From NCBI GenBank assembly GCA_000492175.2, contig CP097573.1:620001-684000 (forward strand): a stretch of 64,000 nucleotides of DNA, written 5' to 3'. The notes under the pieces are model-generated. The model searched no databases. It saw only the letters and a list, made by a program, of their open reading frames with translations, and was not told the origin of the DNA. Source of the stretch: Firmicutes bacterium ASF500. Lineage in GTDB: Bacteria > Bacillota > Clostridia > Oscillospirales > Oscillospiraceae. Every line of letters starts with the position of its first letter. The first letter of the stretch is position 1. Positions 54,881-63,670 of this stretch are shown piece after piece. Made by a program: the position numbers and the translations under genes.

Positions 54881-55226
54881 GTGTTATACTCTTACATCAT
54901 GAAGGATGTGCCCCTTCTCGGCTTAGTTGGTGTGTGACAACTCAACTTTAACCGATTGGGTCCCATCCTTCTACTTTTTTCTTCCTTCACTGTCCAACAT
55001 GTATTGTACTCCTACAAATGCTTTTTGCTATATTGTAAAATAACTGTAGACATCAGGGGGAAAACTGTGGTAAAATTATATAATAATTCAAATAGAAACG
55101 GGATATGTAATTCTGCAGAGTATGCATCAAGGATAAGCGAAGGTCTGGGTAGTTTTGCCGGTTCTGGTACTCCACATCTGGACATTTTTAGGATAGAATG
55201 GAGCATAAATATCATACTGATACTCT
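54881..55226. other. AT-rich upstream region of the STAND operon
   Basis: No gene is supported. It likely holds the operon promoter; TATAAT at about 55079 and TAGAAT at about 55195 are candidates but neither has a convincing -35 partner. Confidence 0.4.
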
Positions 55227-55239
55227 GGAGGTGATAATT

Positions 55240-57000
55240 TTGATTGCGGGAGTTCGGACATTGAAGGAACTGTGGAAAGAGGGATCGCCGTGCTTTGGCA
55301 ACAAGGCGAATACGCTGTCCAAGGCTATAGAATGGGGAATCGCGGTGCTGCCCGGCTTTTGCGTTACCTTTGATCTGAACGCGGAATACAACAGTCAGCT
55401 GAAAAGCTTTTCTGTACGAATTGAGCAATACTACCAAAAACTTATGGAAGAGCAAGGGAACTGCAGGGTAATTGTGCGCAGTTCTGTGGATTTGGAGGAC
55501 GGTGAAAACGCACGTTTTCCCGGAATCTTCTCCAGTATTTCTGGTGTAGCTACACTGCCGCAGTTGTATCAGGCCATTCGCAGATGCTTTGACAGCCAGA
55601 GAGACCCCGCTGTAATATACTACGCATGGGAGAATGTAGTGGGCCGCCAGTTCCGGTATTTCACAGTACTGATTCAGGAGGAGCTGCAGCCCCAGTATGC
55701 AGGGTTGGCCGCAACACGAATCCCGGTGGACGGATACGCAGAGGAGAAAGTTATGCTGGCGTCCCTGACTCGAGGAAACAACCACGAGTTGGTGAAAGGA
55801 ATTGGTTCTAGCAACACGTACTCCTTTTATATGGACCGGGACAGGCTCCATGTGCGTAAAATCGCCGGTGACGTATCAATCAATCATGAGCACTCCAACG
55901 GTGTCTTTCAAGCGTTGTATCAGGTATTGACCTCATTGCGTCAAAAGGCGGGCAGGGAACTGGAAGTGGAATGGGGATACGCTGGGGGAAAGGTATATAT
56001 CTTCCAAATTCGTTTTGCTCCCGAGTTGTTTCTATCAAACGATGATTGGAAAGAGCAGACAATTACCGGACTGAGAGGTGACGCCGGTCAAGGGTTTAAA
56101 TATCAGGCTATGCATTTTTTCCAAGAGCAGGGACTGTTTCCGCGTAAATCGCTCCTTTTCCCGTGCGAAACCTCCGCCAAAGAGGTGGCTCAGGCAGTAC
56201 TGGAGGAAGGACTGCCCGCCCCTATCACTGTCCGATTCTCTAAAAAGGGAGAAATTGGACTGCCCCGGGCTTTTCTTCCGGATGGAGAGGCCGCAGCTGA
56301 ATATATATGTCATTCAAAGCAACCGGATTGGTCCGTTATTGTATATTCCAGCTTAACAGTGCGCCAATCGTTTGAGCTTTATATTGATCGAGACGCGATA
56401 ATTCTGGAGTGTGTGCCGGGGATGTGGGAGAGTGGTTCCTCTCTGGCAGCGGACATGGTGATGCTCACGCGGGATCGGGTCTGTTTTTGGCTGGCCAAGG
56501 AGGCTCGAAACGCTCGGTATGAAGATGAAAAGGGGGTACGCACCGCGCTACTGCCTCCAACCTCGTTGGAGCAGATGCGGGCGGAGCTTACTCCGCGAAT
56601 CTCAACCATGTACAGACTGCGAGAAATGTTCTCCAAAGATTTACCTCTTAACTTTCATTTTGTATCCGACAGAACATGTGACTATTTCCTGAACTGCAGG
56701 CGGACTCGCCGCATTTTTTGGGAGACCTGGTACGGCGGGCCGGTCCAGGTCATTGAAACAGTCGCCGATTGCAGTTCCTGGGATGGTAAATCGAGCATTC
56801 TATTTCGCCCAAAGCTGCGTCGGGGGGAAGAACTTCTCTTGTTCCAGTTCATACCGTTTTTAAAGAGATTGTCCGTCCCAATTTATGTGGAATTTGGGAT
56901 ACTGTCGCACCCCGCGATTATGCTGCGGGAGCTTGGAATCTCGGTAATGCCCTACTTCCTGCACCACAATTACTATGAAATACCACTGGAGGAGATTTGA
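55240..57000 (+). CDS. PEP-synthase/PPDK-like ATP-grasp protein with phospho-His domain
   Basis: 586 aa from the TTG at 55240, with GGAGG 8 nt upstream; an in-frame ATG at 55198 has no ribosome site. The N-terminal ATP-grasp domain shows GNKANTLSKAIEWGIAVLPG, VIVRSSVDLEDGENARFPGI and EVEWGYAGGKVYIFQIRF. The C-terminus shows GILSHPAIMLRELGIS, matching the SHxAIxARELGIP motif of the swivelling phospho-His domain, with His557. The TIM-barrel of PEP synthase is absent, so the layout is nearer to rifampin phosphotransferase though shorter. It probably moves a phosphate from ATP via His to an unknown acceptor. First gene of the operon; AT-richer than the core genes. Confidence 0.82.
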   Translation: MIAGVRTLKELWKEGSPCFGNKANTLSKAIEWGIAVLPGFCVTFDLNAEYNSQLKSFSVRIEQYYQKLMEEQGNCRVIVRSSVDLEDGENARFPGIFSSISGVATLPQLYQAIRRCFDSQRDPAVIYYAWENVVGRQFRYFTVLIQEELQPQYAGLAATRIPVDGYAEEKVMLASLTRGNNHELVKGIGSSNTYSFYMDRDRLHVRKIAGDVSINHEHSNGVFQALYQVLTSLRQKAGRELEVEWGYAGGKVYIFQIRFAPELFLSNDDWKEQTITGLRGDAGQGFKYQAMHFFQEQGLFPRKSLLFPCETSAKEVAQAVLEEGLPAPITVRFSKKGEIGLPRAFLPDGEAAAEYICHSKQPDWSVIVYSSLTVRQSFELYIDRDAIILECVPGMWESGSSLAADMVMLTRDRVCFWLAKEARNARYEDEKGVRTALLPPTSLEQMRAELTPRISTMYRLREMFSKDLPLNFHFVSDRTCDYFLNCRRTRRIFWETWYGGPVQVIETVADCSSWDGKSSILFRPKLRRGEELLLFQFIPFLKRLSVPIYVEFGILSHPAIMLRELGISVMPYFLHHNYYEIPLEEI

Positions 57001-57510
57001 ATGACAACGACACAGCAGCCTAATCCGTTCCTGACAAAAATCATCTTTGAGCCACAGCTGGTGGAAAACGAGAATTTTAGTGTGGTAACGGACATTGACC
57101 CAATTGTTGACGGGCACTATCTGTTCTACAGCAAAAAATGGCTGCCTTCCATCGCGGACTGCGACACCGCGCAGGCTTCCGCATTTCTGCATAACTTATT
57201 TGCCCGTGCAGTGGATGTGCCCTACGCCTACTTTGAGCGCGGTCGCGCCAGCTTTTGTACCAGTATGAACGGCGTCCTCCATGCGCACGGTCATCTGGTG
57301 CCTGTGTTTTCCGCGAATATGGCTCAACTGTTCCCCTATGGAACCATTGAGCGCTGTTCCGATCTGGAAGAGGCCTACCGGCTGGTGGAAACCCAAGGGC
57401 AGTATCTCCTGTGGGGAAACCTTGGAGGGGATTTCTATGTAATCCAAAACGTAGAAGAGTTGCCAAAGCGAACCATCCGCAACACGATTCGAGCTCGGCA
57501 GCATTTATAA
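57001..57510 (+). CDS. HIT-like protein in the STAND operon
   Basis: 169 aa. ATG follows the upstream TGA directly, with GGAGGAG before it. The motif H94-A-H96-G-H98 followed by LVPVF fits the HIT signature HxHxHxx, and FSVVTDIDPIVDGHYLFYSK resembles the HIT N-terminal strands. HIT enzymes hydrolyse or transfer nucleotidyl groups through the middle His. Outside this motif similarity is weak, so HIT-like is the safe name. Tight packing with the phosphotransferase-like gene suggests they act on the same nucleotide or its product (inference). Confidence 0.7.
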   Translation: MTTTQQPNPFLTKIIFEPQLVENENFSVVTDIDPIVDGHYLFYSKKWLPSIADCDTAQASAFLHNLFARAVDVPYAYFERGRASFCTSMNGVLHAHGHLVPVFSANMAQLFPYGTIERCSDLEEAYRLVETQGQYLLWGNLGGDFYVIQNVEELPKRTIRNTIRARQHL

Positions 57511-57545
57511 ACAGGTAAAAATTTACATTGAGAGGAGTTGTAATA

Positions 57546-60500
57546 GTGTTTTTAAGGGGAGAGAAAGAAAAAAGCGACGCTCTTACAGATCTTCTCCATA
57601 GATATCTGGAATTCTTATACCAGAACTATCTCAAACAGAAAAAAAATAGAATTTGGATGCGGGAGGGGGATCTGGACAAGCCTCTGGGCGAGCTGTATCA
57701 GAACAGGAATCTGCGTGATGTGCTGTGCAAACAGAGCACAACCCCGCGAGAGGTTCCCAGCATCCTTGTCTTTCAAGGGGAAAAAGGTGACGGTCGCAGT
57801 TTTTTTGTCAAAAAAATGATTGAGGCCTGTTATGAGAATATTCATCATCTTGTCTGGACACAGGTAGCAGACGAAACTGTCGAGCTGCGCTTTCCTGTAT
57901 ATGTACGTAAAGATATGACCCAGGGGCTCACAGAATATGATCTGATTAATCTGGCATACCAATGCTTGATCCGGCAATTGGAGCTGGCAGAGACGCAGGA
58001 AAAAAGGGACGCCAGAACCCTGATTGAAAAGCTGGGTAATATGGGCAAATTGGCGGTCTTTTTTGAGGAGGAATCGTGTGCTGAGAACCCGGAGCTGATT
58101 GAGCAGTTGTATATTCCGTCAGACCAGATATACCAACCAATAGCGGTGTTTACCGAGCAGCCTCAATACAGCCCCCAAAAGTGGGGGCGAGGCTGCTATA
58201 TCCGTATGGAACCGTTGACCGAAGAGCAGATGGCAGTATATCTCTCAAGCGAACTACCTCTGTTGTATGGATATAAAAGCGCTCAGGAAATGCTTCAGAA
58301 ATACCGCGAGGTAGCTGCAATCCTAAATAAGCCGGAGCGGATGGAGATTTATGTCAGGGTGACGAAGAACGACTCTGAGCTGGGACCGGAGCCAATCACA
58401 ATTAACCAAATCTATGATGCGTTTTTGGCCGGACAAATCGAGGAGGCGTGTAAGAGCACGCCGGGTAAAGCATTTACCGAAGATAATCTGAGAACTTGGC
58501 TGACGCAGAGGGCCAGGGGAATCATATCGCAAGGCCCGGATGAAGACAGACAATTTTTAGAATGCTTTCAAGATACCGACATGTTCAGACGGCGCTCAGA
58601 CGATTTCTGCTTTGAGGGATGCAAGCATTACCTGATTGCAAAAAGTTACTTTCAGGCTGATATGAAGCCCGGCAAAGCGAAAGAAAAGCTTAAAACAATC
58701 CTCATGAACGATGACCTGATGGTCCTGAATTTCTTTGCCGAGCTGTATGTATCGAAGCACAAAAAGCCGGAATTTCTGTTCAAACAGTTGACCGAATTAG
58801 TAGATACCCCCATAATTCGAAACAAATATAACGAACCTGCGGAACTCCTGGCTGATGTGTTGATCTTTACAAATCGAGTGGAGGCTGACGCGACTGAATT
58901 GGTGAAATGGGCATGTAAAGAGATGACAAAATACACCTACGATACCTCTGTGCTTGAGACACTCTCCAGGCTGAACCGGAGAAACCCAAACGCAAGCATT
59001 ACCAAATATCTGGAAGAGGAGTATATAAAAAGTACGGTGCCCAGGGTAAAACGGAGAATTTCGTACTGTTTTGGCTACATGGGGCAGGGGGCAATTCCGG
59101 AATGTCTGATTCAGGATCTGATACAGCCTGCGGGGGATAAAGAGAAGGCGCTTCATCTTCAATATCATATCATTGTTTCGCTGGTGGACAGTTGCAGGGA
59201 AAAAGACGAAATTGGCAAGTATTTTAGCGAAATGGAAGAGAAATTGGGACACCACACGGACCCTATTCTGAGAAGCGACTTTGAAGTTCTCTACTACAAA
59301 TTAAACGGTGGAACTCCATACCGGGAATCCCAAAAAGAATGTGAGAATCAGCTGATTCGGTTGCTGGAAACCGGACCGTACTGGCAGCAGGCTCATGCCG
59401 CCGGTGCGCTGGGACGGCGCCGTTATGAACGGGATTCATTGGAAATCACAATTGTAACAGGAAACCTGACCACGGTATTGGGGAGAAACCTGTCTGAAAT
59501 ATGTAATCTCCACGACGAGGGCCGTGCAAAATTGAAGACGGTCAGCTACATTGTAGAAGCCTGCTGCCAGTTGGCAGAGAATAATAAGTGCGAGGTCGAA
59601 ATGCAGCGGCAACTGTGGCAAGTATTGGAAGACCACATAAATAATTTGCCCGATACAGAAATCTCCATCGTAGCCTATAAACATTTACAGGTCGCCTGGA
59701 ACCTAGTGGTAACAGGTCTGAAGCATTTGTTAGGCGGTACGGAATCCATTCGCAAGGAACTGGGGTTATGTTTTTCCTCTAAAATTAATCTTTTATCGGA
59801 ATTTTTCAAGCAGCTCCCGAGAGAGTCAGGCTCAGGTTGGCAGGGCTTGAGGGATATGATCAAGCATTTGGAGGATTGGATCACCCCTGAGAACGCGAAG
59901 AAAGAGATACGAAAGCTTTTCCCGGAACAACCAAAGCGATGCCAAAGAATAGACTATTCTTTAGGTTATTTGTGGTATCAGAATATTCCGAAAGTAATCG
60001 GGTTTCTGTTCCTGTATCATGGTGACATCTACTTTATCACCTGCCGCCATTGGTTCTTTCAGGAAAATGACCGTGCAAGTACGCTTTGTGCGCCGCAGGA
60101 AGAACTGGAGCATGTCAAGATTACTCCGGCCTGTCTAGGGATGGACAGGTGCTACCATGGTGTAAAATGCTATCCGAAAAATTTAATGACTCCTGCTTCC
60201 TTTGACCAATCAGCAAAAGACGACATGGTTATTTATCGTGTTCATGATATTCACGCTATGTTTTCGCAGGTGATTTTCTCGGAAAAAAACTTGCCGGACA
60301 GTGGGCAGATTCGACCGGATGATACCTTGGATGCGTTTAGTTTTGCGGAGGCAAGTCAGACAATGGGGAGCTGGTTCCACTGCAAAGATTATGAGGAAAT
60401 TGCCCACAACTTTTTTAACATGAACGCGACAGCAGAGTTTGATGCCGCAGACGCAAATTGCTTCAGTGGTGCCCCGATTATAAAAAAACCCGATACGCTT

Positions 60501-60617
60501 GTGGGGATGTGGAAAAGTTGCAGAACGGAAAAAAAGAAGATTTTGGGCATTACAGTCCAAGCAATTCTGGACCAGTTAGAGAATATTAATAAAAATGGGA
60601 GCGGTGATCATGAGTAA
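57546..60617 (+). CDS. STAND/NACHT-like NTPase with helical repeats and C-terminal trypsin-like protease
   Basis: 1023 aa from the GTG at 57546 (AGAGGAG at 9 nt). A P-loop-like GEKGDGRSFF is at residues 78-87 (Arg84 in place of the usual Lys); KLAVFFEEES looks like Walker B, and IRMEPLTEEQMAVYL is typical of STAND proteins, followed by FCFEGCKHYLIAKSYF. About 450 residues of helical, HEAT-like sequence come next. From about 815 the protein has a chymotrypsin-like pattern: GFLFLYHGDIYFITCRHW with His835, AKDDMVIYRV with Asp892/893, and NCFSGAPIIK with Ser974. Such NTPase-protease fusions are known from bacterial conflict systems. It overlaps the next gene by 8 nt. Confidence 0.8.
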   Translation: MFLRGEKEKSDALTDLLHRYLEFLYQNYLKQKKNRIWMREGDLDKPLGELYQNRNLRDVLCKQSTTPREVPSILVFQGEKGDGRSFFVKKMIEACYENIHHLVWTQVADETVELRFPVYVRKDMTQGLTEYDLINLAYQCLIRQLELAETQEKRDARTLIEKLGNMGKLAVFFEEESCAENPELIEQLYIPSDQIYQPIAVFTEQPQYSPQKWGRGCYIRMEPLTEEQMAVYLSSELPLLYGYKSAQEMLQKYREVAAILNKPERMEIYVRVTKNDSELGPEPITINQIYDAFLAGQIEEACKSTPGKAFTEDNLRTWLTQRARGIISQGPDEDRQFLECFQDTDMFRRRSDDFCFEGCKHYLIAKSYFQADMKPGKAKEKLKTILMNDDLMVLNFFAELYVSKHKKPEFLFKQLTELVDTPIIRNKYNEPAELLADVLIFTNRVEADATELVKWACKEMTKYTYDTSVLETLSRLNRRNPNASITKYLEEEYIKSTVPRVKRRISYCFGYMGQGAIPECLIQDLIQPAGDKEKALHLQYHIIVSLVDSCREKDEIGKYFSEMEEKLGHHTDPILRSDFEVLYYKLNGGTPYRESQKECENQLIRLLETGPYWQQAHAAGALGRRRYERDSLEITIVTGNLTTVLGRNLSEICNLHDEGRAKLKTVSYIVEACCQLAENNKCEVEMQRQLWQVLEDHINNLPDTEISIVAYKHLQVAWNLVVTGLKHLLGGTESIRKELGLCFSSKINLLSEFFKQLPRESGSGWQGLRDMIKHLEDWITPENAKKEIRKLFPEQPKRCQRIDYSLGYLWYQNIPKVIGFLFLYHGDIYFITCRHWFFQENDRASTLCAPQEELEHVKITPACLGMDRCYHGVKCYPKNLMTPASFDQSAKDDMVIYRVHDIHAMFSQVIFSEKNLPDSGQIRPDDTLDAFSFAEASQTMGSWFHCKDYEEIAHNFFNMNATAEFDAADANCFSGAPIIKKPDTLVGMWKSCRTEKKKILGITVQAILDQLENINKNGSGDHE

Positions 60618-60957
60618 AGTAGTATCTATGACACTGAATGGCGTGGAGACAAAAATTGAAGTCAAAGAAGAAGGAAGCGGAGGCTGGGTAAATAACAGCA
60701 ATGGAAATGGCGGGGGAAAAAACGATTTAACAGAGCAACTTCAAAATTTGATCAAGAATGCACAGTATATTATTGATCAGCTCAAAATCCTGACACCTGA
60801 CGAGACAGAAGTGAATTTTGGCGTCAAAGTTAATGGGGAGGGCCGGCTTTTATGCTTTGCTGAAGTAGGGACAGAGGCTCAATTTAGTGTGAAGATGATT
60901 TGGAAGCAGCCCCAAAAGACTGCAAATTCTGAGGAATCAGACGATTCTTCCTCTTGA
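60610..60957 (+). CDS. Trypco1-like small protein (trypsin co-occurring domain 1)
   Basis: 115 aa from the ATG at 60610. It starts MSKVVSMTLNGVETKIEV, has a Gly/Asn-rich linker, a helix (LTEQLQNLIKNAQYIIDQLK), and the C-terminal strands EVNFGVKVNGEG and VGTEAQFSVKMIWKQP. This matches my memory of the Trypco1/CU044_2847 family, which is named for occurring next to trypsin-like proteases. It overlaps the protease gene, in agreement with that name. Likely partner, regulator or substrate of the protease (inference). Confidence 0.78.
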   Translation: MSKVVSMTLNGVETKIEVKEEGSGGWVNNSNGNGGGKNDLTEQLQNLIKNAQYIIDQLKILTPDETEVNFGVKVNGEGRLLCFAEVGTEAQFSVKMIWKQPQKTANSEESDDSSS

Positions 60958-60980
60958 AATTGCTTGAAAACAGGAATAAA

Positions 60981-61790
60981 TGAACCGCCCCAAATTGTGC
61001 AGGCAGGAGAAAAAAGGGGCCAGAGGTAGGGAGAAAGAAATTTTAGACGGGAGTGGCGTAGATCAAGGGGTGCCACTCCTGTCTTTATCTGGATGAGCTC
61101 ATGATCGTAAAAATAGATAAACTCACTAATAAGTTCTCTGACGTGCCGGAACGTGTCGTTTTTCTGTCGGCAGATGCACGCGGTCTTGAGGATGGAGAAG
61201 TGTTTTTCCGCCGTCGTATTGTCGTAACAGTTCCCACGTCTTGACATGGAGGGCGTAATGCCGTATCTTTTAGTCAGGTCAAAATACTCTTGAGACGTAT
61301 ACTGACCACCCTGGTCGCTGTGGAGGCACAAGTCCGCAGCGACCATCTTTTTCTCCTTTCGCATGGCAAGGCGAATGGTATCCAGCACCAGATCCACGGT
61401 CTGGCGTGTAGCGGTTTTGCAGGCCGCAATGCTGTTGTCGTAGAGATCCCAGATCATAGACAGATATAGAACGCCCTGACCGGTTTGGATCGGGAGACAT
61501 CTGTCACCCATTTGGTATTGGGTTTATCGCATGGAACGCCCGGTTCAACAGATTTTCATACTTGTGGACCTGACGCCCCATCCGCTGCCACTTCCTCAAC
61601 CCGCAGATCTCCGCCAGTATCTTATATTTCTTCATTACCCGCAGCACAGTCTTGGAATTGCGGTGGATGCCCTGGCCCTCCAGCCACAGCCACGTCCGTC
61701 TGTAACCGTATGTCTGCCGGACGTGGGCTTGCTGCTCCCGAAGAAGTTCCGGTCGCTCCAGACGGCGGAGGAATAAATTTTAGCGCATTC
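60981..61790 (-). pseudogene. IS3-family orfB remnant with terminal repeat
   Basis: Minus strand reads HVRQTYGYRRTWLWLEGQGI and VLRVMKKYKILAEICGLRKW, then a frameshift near 61515, then SMIWDLYDNSIAACKTATRQ, LHSDQGGQYTSQEYFDLT and SMSRRGNCYDNTTAEKHFSI, the DDE core of IS3 OrfB. The end TGAACCGCCCC at 60981 matches IS3-type terminal repeats. orfA is missing. It bounds the STAND operon on the right. Confidence 0.85.
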
Positions 61791-61894
61791 CCATGTTCAG
61801 CTAAAAATAGTCTTGCACACCCGCTGTCACTATGACATAATGAGAACAGAGGGCGGAGTTTTTCACCCGCCTAATTGATGTGGGGGGACGGATC

Positions 61895-62947
61895 ATGCTT
61901 CCATATTATTTTCTGATCGGCACAAGCCTTGCCGGAGCGCCGCTGTTGTCTCGGCGGCCTGGAGCCCGATGGGCGTATTTGCTGGTGATGGGCTTGGCCT
62001 GTTGGCTCATCGCGTCTCTGCGGTATGTCACTGGCTTTGACTATCGCTTTTACGAGTCGGCTTTTCAGACCATTTCCGCCTCCGGCTTAGGCGGGGCAAG
62101 CTGGTCAGAACCAGGGTACCTCCTGCTGAATCTGGCTGTTTCATCTCTGCATGGCGATTTTCGCACCTTTCTCCTTGTCTTCCACCTTCTGCTGACTGCG
62201 CTGGTCTTTGTCTGGATCGACCGCTATTCACAAGCTCCGTGGTTGAGCGTCTTTCTATTTCTTACCCTTCAGCACTTTGCCTTGAGCATGAATTTCCTGC
62301 GTCAGGCCATGGCCGCCGCTATTGTACTGTGGGTCTACCCTTTTTTGACATCCCGCCGGATTCTTCCAAGCTGTGGAGTTATACTGCTGGCTATGTGTTT
62401 TCATCGCACCGCTTTGATCATGCTCCCACTCTGTTTTTTGCTGATACAGCCCCCAACTAAACGGCACTATATCCTGGCGCTTCTTGCAGCCGGGGCCGCC
62501 TACCTGCTGATTGACCCGTTGATTGATATCGCGCTTTCTGTCCTGCCAAAATATCAGCATTACCTCACAGAAAAATACTGGCAGGGCAACAGCTTTCTAT
62601 ATATCCTGATGCCGTTGGGCTGTTTCATTTTTGCGCTTCCGCTGATTCGTCAAACAGACCGTGAAAAATTATCCCCGGTACTGGCAAATAGCGTGTTTTA
62701 TACTCTATTGCTCCAGCTTTTTATTACCAGACACTTCATTTTGGAGCGTCTCTCCATATATGTGTCTATGTTTTCCCTCCTTGCCCTTCCCGCCGCCGTC
62801 CTTGCCCCCTGCAAACAGCTTTCCTCCAAAGTAAGGACGGGTATTCTGATCGTGGGAGCACTTGCCTACTTTTTGTTTGCTGCCCACCAGGGATTTCACG
62901 GTGTGTATCCCTATCACGGGATCTGGGATCGCGCGACTACCCCCTGA
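61895..62947 (+). CDS. EpsG-like polysaccharide polymerase
   Basis: 350 aa from the ATG at 61895. About ten membrane spans. The pattern ASLRYVTGFDYRFYESAF near residue 50, then NFLRQAMAAAIVLW and MCFHRTALIMLPL, is typical of EpsG/Wzy-type polymerases. It would join repeat units outside the membrane. It is 17 kb away from the main locus and alone, so it may belong to a second glycan or be displaced from it. GC content is back to that of the core. Confidence 0.87.
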   Translation: MLPYYFLIGTSLAGAPLLSRRPGARWAYLLVMGLACWLIASLRYVTGFDYRFYESAFQTISASGLGGASWSEPGYLLLNLAVSSLHGDFRTFLLVFHLLLTALVFVWIDRYSQAPWLSVFLFLTLQHFALSMNFLRQAMAAAIVLWVYPFLTSRRILPSCGVILLAMCFHRTALIMLPLCFLLIQPPTKRHYILALLAAGAAYLLIDPLIDIALSVLPKYQHYLTEKYWQGNSFLYILMPLGCFIFALPLIRQTDREKLSPVLANSVFYTLLLQLFITRHFILERLSIYVSMFSLLALPAAVLAPCKQLSSKVRTGILIVGALAYFLFAAHQGFHGVYPYHGIWDRATTP

Positions 62948-62955
62948 CCGCAAAA

Positions 62956-62987
62956 AAGCGGCCAGGAGAGACATCTCCCGGCCGCTT
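62956..62987 (-). terminator. Terminator between convergent genes
   Basis: AAGCGGCC-A-GGAGA / TCTCC-C-GGCCGCTT stem, about 13 bp, with TTTTTTG following on the minus strand. It serves the secreted-protein gene at 63046 and may also stop the plus-strand gene. Confidence 0.85.
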
Positions 62988-63045
62988 ACCTACATTCGCA
63001 GATACAGGGGCGGTTTATGTACTTATTCTCTCACTTCGCGGGAAG

Positions 63046-63621
63046 TTACGCTTGGCTTACCACAAAGGTAGGAATCACGGAGAAGGAATTATTCTCCGGG
63101 ACCTCGGCCCCCAGCGTCCCTACGACATACATGCTGCTGTTGCCATAGGGATTCAGCGACATAACGCTGATTTTCTGCTGGTTATCAATTTGGAGCCATG
63201 TGGTCTGATTTAAGGTGGTGGGCATCTGGTTTGCCAGCGTCTCCAACTGAAAACCAATGGCAATCTGGTTGGGGGAGACGTTTGGACCAGCACTCCATGT
63301 CGTGTTTCCAAGCTTGCTCAGATCCACCGATGTATAGGCCACATCCAGGGTCACGGGGACGCTGGAGTTGTTGGTCACAGTAATGCGGGGAGAGATCACC
63401 TTGTTATCCCCCTCGATACTGCGGCCGACGTGGAACGGAACATAAGTGGGCATTGTGACCGACATGACGCTGGGCACCACGGTGCCCACCATCAGCACTT
63501 CATTGGAGGAGCCGATGGGAACATCGCCAGACTGATAGTTGCCTGCGGCATAAGCGGTGGTCGCAATCAGACTGACAACCAGGATCATTGATAGAAATAC
63601 ACCGGAAAACTTATACTTCAT
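63046..63621 (-). CDS. Small secreted beta-rich protein
   Basis: 191 aa from the ATG at 63621 (AAGGAG at 10 nt). Signal peptide KFSGVFLSMILVVSLIATTA followed by AYAAG. The mature part has VMSVTMPTYVPFHVG and ITVTNNSSVPVTLDVAY, typical of extracellular Ig-like or WxL-like surface proteins, but I cannot name the family. It follows a related-looking gene by 49 nt. Likely cell-surface; function unknown. Confidence 0.8.
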   Translation of the reverse strand: MKYKFSGVFLSMILVVSLIATTAYAAGNYQSGDVPIGSSNEVLMVGTVVPSVMSVTMPTYVPFHVGRSIEGDNKVISPRITVTNNSSVPVTLDVAYTSVDLSKLGNTTWSAGPNVSPNQIAIGFQLETLANQMPTTLNQTTWLQIDNQQKISVMSLNPYGNSSMYVVGTLGAEVPENNSFSVIPTFVVSQA

Positions 63622-63670
63622 CTGGATACAACTCCTTTTCTGCCCCTGTATCCGCAAAGTATGGCTGTAA

